Assembly (NCBI RefSeq): GCF_003953935.1
Contig: NZ_RXLQ01000009.1
Location: 229,361 to 293,360, forward strand
Length of the DNA stretch: 64,000 nt
Direction of reading: 5' to 3'
Source: Massilia atriviolacea
GTDB taxonomy: Bacteria; Pseudomonadota; Gammaproteobacteria; Burkholderiales; Burkholderiaceae_D
Shown here: in pieces, positions 60,961 to 64,000 of the stretch
Layout of the letters: each line of letters starts with the position of its first letter
Numbering within the stretch: the first letter of the stretch is position 1
The notes under the pieces: generated by a model
Databases searched by the model: none
What the model was told of the DNA's origin: nothing
The model's input: only the letters and a program-made list of their open reading frames with translations
Translations under genes and position numbers: made by a program

Positions 60961-63696
60961 TCAGAACTTGTAGTTGGCGCCCATCAGGAAGGTGCGGCCA
61001 TACTTCTGGTATTCCAGCGGCTTGTTGCGGTCGCCGGCGTAGGTTTCGTAGGCGGTATCGCCAACGTTATTAACCTGCAACACCAATCCCAGGCCCTTGA
61101 AGCTGCCTTCGGTAAAGTTGTAGCCGATCTGGAAGTCGACCACATCTTCGCCAACCACATAACGCAGGCTGCGCTCGTTGGCAAAGTTGCCGATTTCACC
61201 AACGAAATCGGAACGCTTGCGCTGGCTGACGCGGGTTTCGAAACCGTTCTTTTCATAGTACAAAGTCAGGTTGGTCACGCGCTTCGACAAGCCCGGCAGC
61301 GGGATGTTCTTGCCGATGTTGCTGTCCGGATCTTCGATGTTGATCGAGCTCTTGCTATGCGTGGCACTGGCCGAGACGCCGAAGCCGTCGAGTACCGGGG
61401 TCAGCAGGCTCAGCGGCAGCGATGCCGACAGTTCCAGGCCCTTCAGCTTGCCGCCATTGCCGTTGTACGGCGCCTTGTAGTTACCGATCGGGGTAATGGC
61501 ATTGGTGCCAGGAATATATTTCGAGAAATCGTAATCCTTGGTCTGCGTAAAGATGTAGGTATCGAGCTTCTTGTGGAAAGCCGCGACCGCCACATACGCC
61601 TTGTTGCCGAAATATTTCTCGTACGACAAGTCGAGTGCCTTGGCGCGCCATGGATCGAGGCGCGCATTGCCGCCGTTGGCGCTTGGCTTGAAGTCGGTGG
61701 TGCCGACGTTGAAGTCGAGCGCCGAGCGCAGCTGGTCGATACGCGGACGTGCCAGTTGCTTGGCGGCCGCAAAACGGATGGTCTGCTGGTTGCTCAGGCC
61801 AAACGACAGATTCAGGCTCGGCAGGTAATCGGTGTACGTCATGCCATCCGTGACCGGCTTGACCTGGCTGCCGACCGGTGCGGTACCGTCGAAATAATTG
61901 GCATTCGAGGACTGCTCGGTGCGCTGCACCTGCACGCCCACATTCCCCTTCACGCTGACCGAACCGATTTCGCTGTCGATATTGGCCTTGACGAAGCTGG
62001 TCGTGATCTTTTCGTTCACTTCCCAGGCCTTCGAAATCAGGAACGATTCCGTCGAGCTCGGGTTGAAGTTCATGTACTGGCCCACCACGCCCGGCACATT
62101 CCACGAAGGAATCATGCCCGTGCCGGCAAAGCCCAGGTCGACCTGGCTGTACAGCAGCTCGCCCGGCACCGGACCCGGCGCGCCGCGCAGGGTGATCGCG
62201 CCTTCCGGCTGGACCTTGTTCTTGCTGCGGTCGGCGTAGTTGACACCCACGTCCACGCCCGAGAAATAGCTTTCGAGCACGGTCGGCATCGGCAGCGAGG
62301 CGACCAGCTTGAAGCCCTTGAGTTCGTCTTCGATCTGCGGCGTCTTGCCGTAGCCAGAACCGTAGATCGTGTTGCGCAGGTACAGGTTCTTGGCGTCGCT
62401 GTAATTCAGGCGGCCGGCGATCTGCGAGAAACCGCCGGTCGCGAACTTGAGGTTGACGGTGTCGAGGAAAGGATCGCCGGCGGCGTTGCTCAGTTGCAGG
62501 TTATTTTCCAGGCTGACTTCATCGCGGTTCGCCTTCGAATAGCTGACGTCGGCAAACAGCGACCAGCCGCCTTCGAAGCGCAGGGTATTGCCCCAGCCGA
62601 TGGCCTTGATTTCATCCTTGCGGTCGTTGTACATGCCGCGCACCAATGGATACACGCCGCTGGCCGAGCCGCCGGTCAGCACGCCGTTGGAGGTGGTCGC
62701 CGGCGTGTACTGCAGGCCCGGCTCGAAGCCGCCGTTGTAGTTGCTCAGGTTGACTTCGAACTGGTTGGCGGTTTCTTCACGTTTGAATTTCGATGCGTAC
62801 ACATCGATCATGCTGGTCCAGGTCTTGTTCGGACGATATTGCAGCACGCCCATGACGCCGTCGCGCTTGTTGGTACCGCTGCGGGCGACCGATTTCAGGC
62901 CGTCCATCAGGTAGGTGCCGGCAGGCACGCCCGGACGCGCATCGGTTTTCCATGGCTCGTACAGGCCGGTTTCGTTGGACAGCACCGGCGAGGCCAGGTG
63001 CGCGTAGCCGATGGCGATACCGATCGTGCGGTCGGCGAACTGGTCGATGTAGCTGACGCTGAAACGCTTGCCGGTATCTTTGGCATTGGCGATGCCGCCG
63101 AGCGAGTTTTTCTCGCCGCGCACGTTCATGGCGATGGTGCGCTTGCCGAACGACAGCGGACGCACGGTCTGCATGTCGATCGTGCCGGACAGGCCCTGGC
63201 CGACCAGGCCGGCGTCCGGGGTCTTGTAAATGGTCACGCCGCTGAGCAGCTCGGACGGATACTGGTCGAACTCGACGCTGCGGTTGTCGCCGGTGCTGAC
63301 CTGTTCGCGGCCGTTCAGCAAGGTGGTCGAGAAGTCGGGCGACAGGCCGCGCACGCTGATCACCTGGGCGCGGCCGCCGACGCGCTGCGCCGCCAGGCCG
63401 GGAAGGCGGGCGATCGATTCAGCGATACTCACGTCCGGCAACTTGCCGATATCTTCCGCGGAGATCGCCTCGACGATGGAAGACGCATCCTTTTTCACCG
63501 AAATCGCATCCTCGATACCGCGGCGAATGCCCGACACCTTGACCGTGGCAATCGGCTGCTCGCTCGCTTGCGGGGCCGCGGGCGCTTGCGCATACACGCT
63601 GCCCGACATGGCGGAAACGAACAGGGCGCAACCTGCGGCGACCGGGCTCAGTGGAAATGCGGCACTCCTGGTACGGGTATTGGCGAAAAATTTCAT
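60961..63696 (-). CDS. TonB-dependent outer-membrane receptor, probable maltodextrin type
   Basis: The 911-residue receptor has a signal peptide (about 1-36, SVYAQ) and a plug domain (about 50-165; VSGIRRGIEDAISVKK, SAEDIGKLPDVSIAESIARL, RVGGRAQVISVRGLSPDF). A 22-strand barrel ends in the aromatic GANYKF. The plug signature is that of the Xanthomonas/Caulobacter-type receptors for sugars. Position next to maltodextrin genes suggests oligosaccharide uptake, though the ligand is inferred. Its promoter has consensus TTGACA and an upstream repeated motif. Confidence 0.92.
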   Translation of the reverse strand: MKFFANTRTRSAAFPLSPVAAGCALFVSAMSGSVYAQAPAAPQASEQPIATVKVSGIRRGIEDAISVKKDASSIVEAISAEDIGKLPDVSIAESIARLPGLAAQRVGGRAQVISVRGLSPDFSTTLLNGREQVSTGDNRSVEFDQYPSELLSGVTIYKTPDAGLVGQGLSGTIDMQTVRPLSFGKRTIAMNVRGEKNSLGGIANAKDTGKRFSVSYIDQFADRTIGIAIGYAHLASPVLSNETGLYEPWKTDARPGVPAGTYLMDGLKSVARSGTNKRDGVMGVLQYRPNKTWTSMIDVYASKFKREETANQFEVNLSNYNGGFEPGLQYTPATTSNGVLTGGSASGVYPLVRGMYNDRKDEIKAIGWGNTLRFEGGWSLFADVSYSKANRDEVSLENNLQLSNAAGDPFLDTVNLKFATGGFSQIAGRLNYSDAKNLYLRNTIYGSGYGKTPQIEDELKGFKLVASLPMPTVLESYFSGVDVGVNYADRSKNKVQPEGAITLRGAPGPVPGELLYSQVDLGFAGTGMIPSWNVPGVVGQYMNFNPSSTESFLISKAWEVNEKITTSFVKANIDSEIGSVSVKGNVGVQVQRTEQSSNANYFDGTAPVGSQVKPVTDGMTYTDYLPSLNLSFGLSNQQTIRFAAAKQLARPRIDQLRSALDFNVGTTDFKPSANGGNARLDPWRAKALDLSYEKYFGNKAYVAVAAFHKKLDTYIFTQTKDYDFSKYIPGTNAITPIGNYKAPYNGNGGKLKGLELSASLPLSLLTPVLDGFGVSASATHSKSSINIEDPDSNIGKNIPLPGLSKRVTNLTLYYEKNGFETRVSQRKRSDFVGEIGNFANERSLRYVVGEDVVDFQIGYNFTEGSFKGLGLVLQVNNVGDTAYETYAGDRNKPLEYQKYGRTFLMGANYKF

Positions 63697-64000
63697 TCTG
63701 TCCCCTCATCTCATCATTACTACACAATTCCCGTATCTTCAGTGCTGGCGACGACTGGACGGGTTCCAAAGGCAACGTTCTAGGACGTCTGAAGGCGATT
63801 CTGTATTAAAACTAGATGCACTGTCAACGTGAGTTGCGTACGACTACGTAAAAGTGCACTTTTTCTATATCTTGCCCGCAAGATGAGGCCCTCTCGTTGT
63901 ATTTCGGCTACAGAGAATGACAAGAGCAACTGTAGTACGACTACAAAATCACCTATTTTCACCACTTTGGACAGGCCTCGCACCATGACGGAGCAAGTTT
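63697..64000 (-). promoter_or_regulatory. Control region of the TonB receptor gene
   Basis: On the minus strand TTGACA (63827-63822), 16 bp and TACAGA (63805-63800) form the promoter, leaving a leader of about 95 nt. GTACGACTAC occurs at 63838-63847, just upstream of the -35, and at 63935-63944 inside the palindrome TGTAGTACGACTACA (63931-63945). An ATG at 63985 on the plus strand has no ribosome site and too little sequence to judge. Nothing else is seen in these 304 bp. Confidence 0.6.

Noticed and set aside
61357-63783. An 808-codon open frame opposite the TonB receptor gene
   Set aside because: Antisense shadow: biased composition, no start signal, no recognisable motif.
63985-64000. Start of another plus-strand gene at the right edge
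   Set aside because: Only five codons are visible and no ribosome site precedes the ATG.

Overview
The window is high-GC, densely coded DNA from a betaproteobacterium of the order Burkholderiales, most likely an Oxalobacteraceae member of the Massilia/Telluria/Duganella type. This is inferred from the gene set: a lipoyl-domain-bearing dihydrolipoyl dehydrogenase, glucokinase fused to an RpiR/HexR regulator, a small Trp-rich membrane protein, 6S RNA next to zapA, and a large TonB receptor beside SLC45-like sugar carriers. No marker gene was available to fix the genus. No prophage, insertion sequence, CRISPR array, tRNA or rRNA was seen.

Layout. 1-2.2 kb: the end of an HlyD/EmrA-type efflux adaptor, divergent from a TetR regulator over a shared palindrome. 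2.3-8.3 kb: pyruvate dehydrogenase operon aceE-aceF-lpdA (minus strand). 8.6-13.1 kb: folD, prlC, an exported glutaredoxin-like protein, holC and a small unknown gene, all plus and closely spaced. 13.3-19.6 kb: branched-chain amino-acid binding protein, cytochrome c, ilvD, a divergent LysR gene, lgt and a TauE/SafE permease. 19.7-30.3 kb: a minus-strand signalling island of two methyl-accepting chemotaxis proteins, a REC-EAL protein, single receivers, a REC-ANTAR protein, a hybrid histidine kinase and a degenerate receiver-HPt protein, many joined by 4-nt start/stop overlaps. 30.3-35.4 kb: EVE protein, 6S RNA, zapA, a ZapB-like gene, groES-groEL behind a perfect CIRCE element, an OmpA-like protein and a DsbA-fold isomerase.

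35.9-63.7 kb is mainly a starch/maltodextrin block. It holds two paralogous glucokinase-HexR fusions, an alpha-glucosidase, a secreted pullulanase, a secreted alpha-amylase, phosphoglucomutase, two divergent SLC45-like carriers and a TonB receptor. A DEAD-box helicase sits inside it. Polymers would be cut outside or in the periplasm by the two secreted GH13 enzymes. Oligosaccharides would cross the outer membrane by the TonB receptor and the inner membrane by the carriers. The alpha-glucosidase would release glucose, glucokinase would phosphorylate it, and phosphoglucomutase would link glucose-1-P to glucose-6-P. HexR-like 15-bp sites lie before pullulanase, both carriers and, more weakly, the alpha-glucosidase/glucokinase operon, suggesting that the glucokinase fusions control their own substrate supply.

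Inside this block, at 39.8-47.9 kb, is a separate unit: a POT peptide transporter, an exported cache-domain protein, an ABC importer, and a DctB/DctD-like sensor/sigma54-activator pair. The ABC importer has a near-consensus sigma54 promoter preceded by two phased inverted repeats, so the adjacent regulator probably drives it. The least explained signals are this sigma54 circuit, the HexR-like site set, a conserved hairpin in the long leaders of the two chemoreceptor genes, and the degenerate receiver-HPt duplicate.
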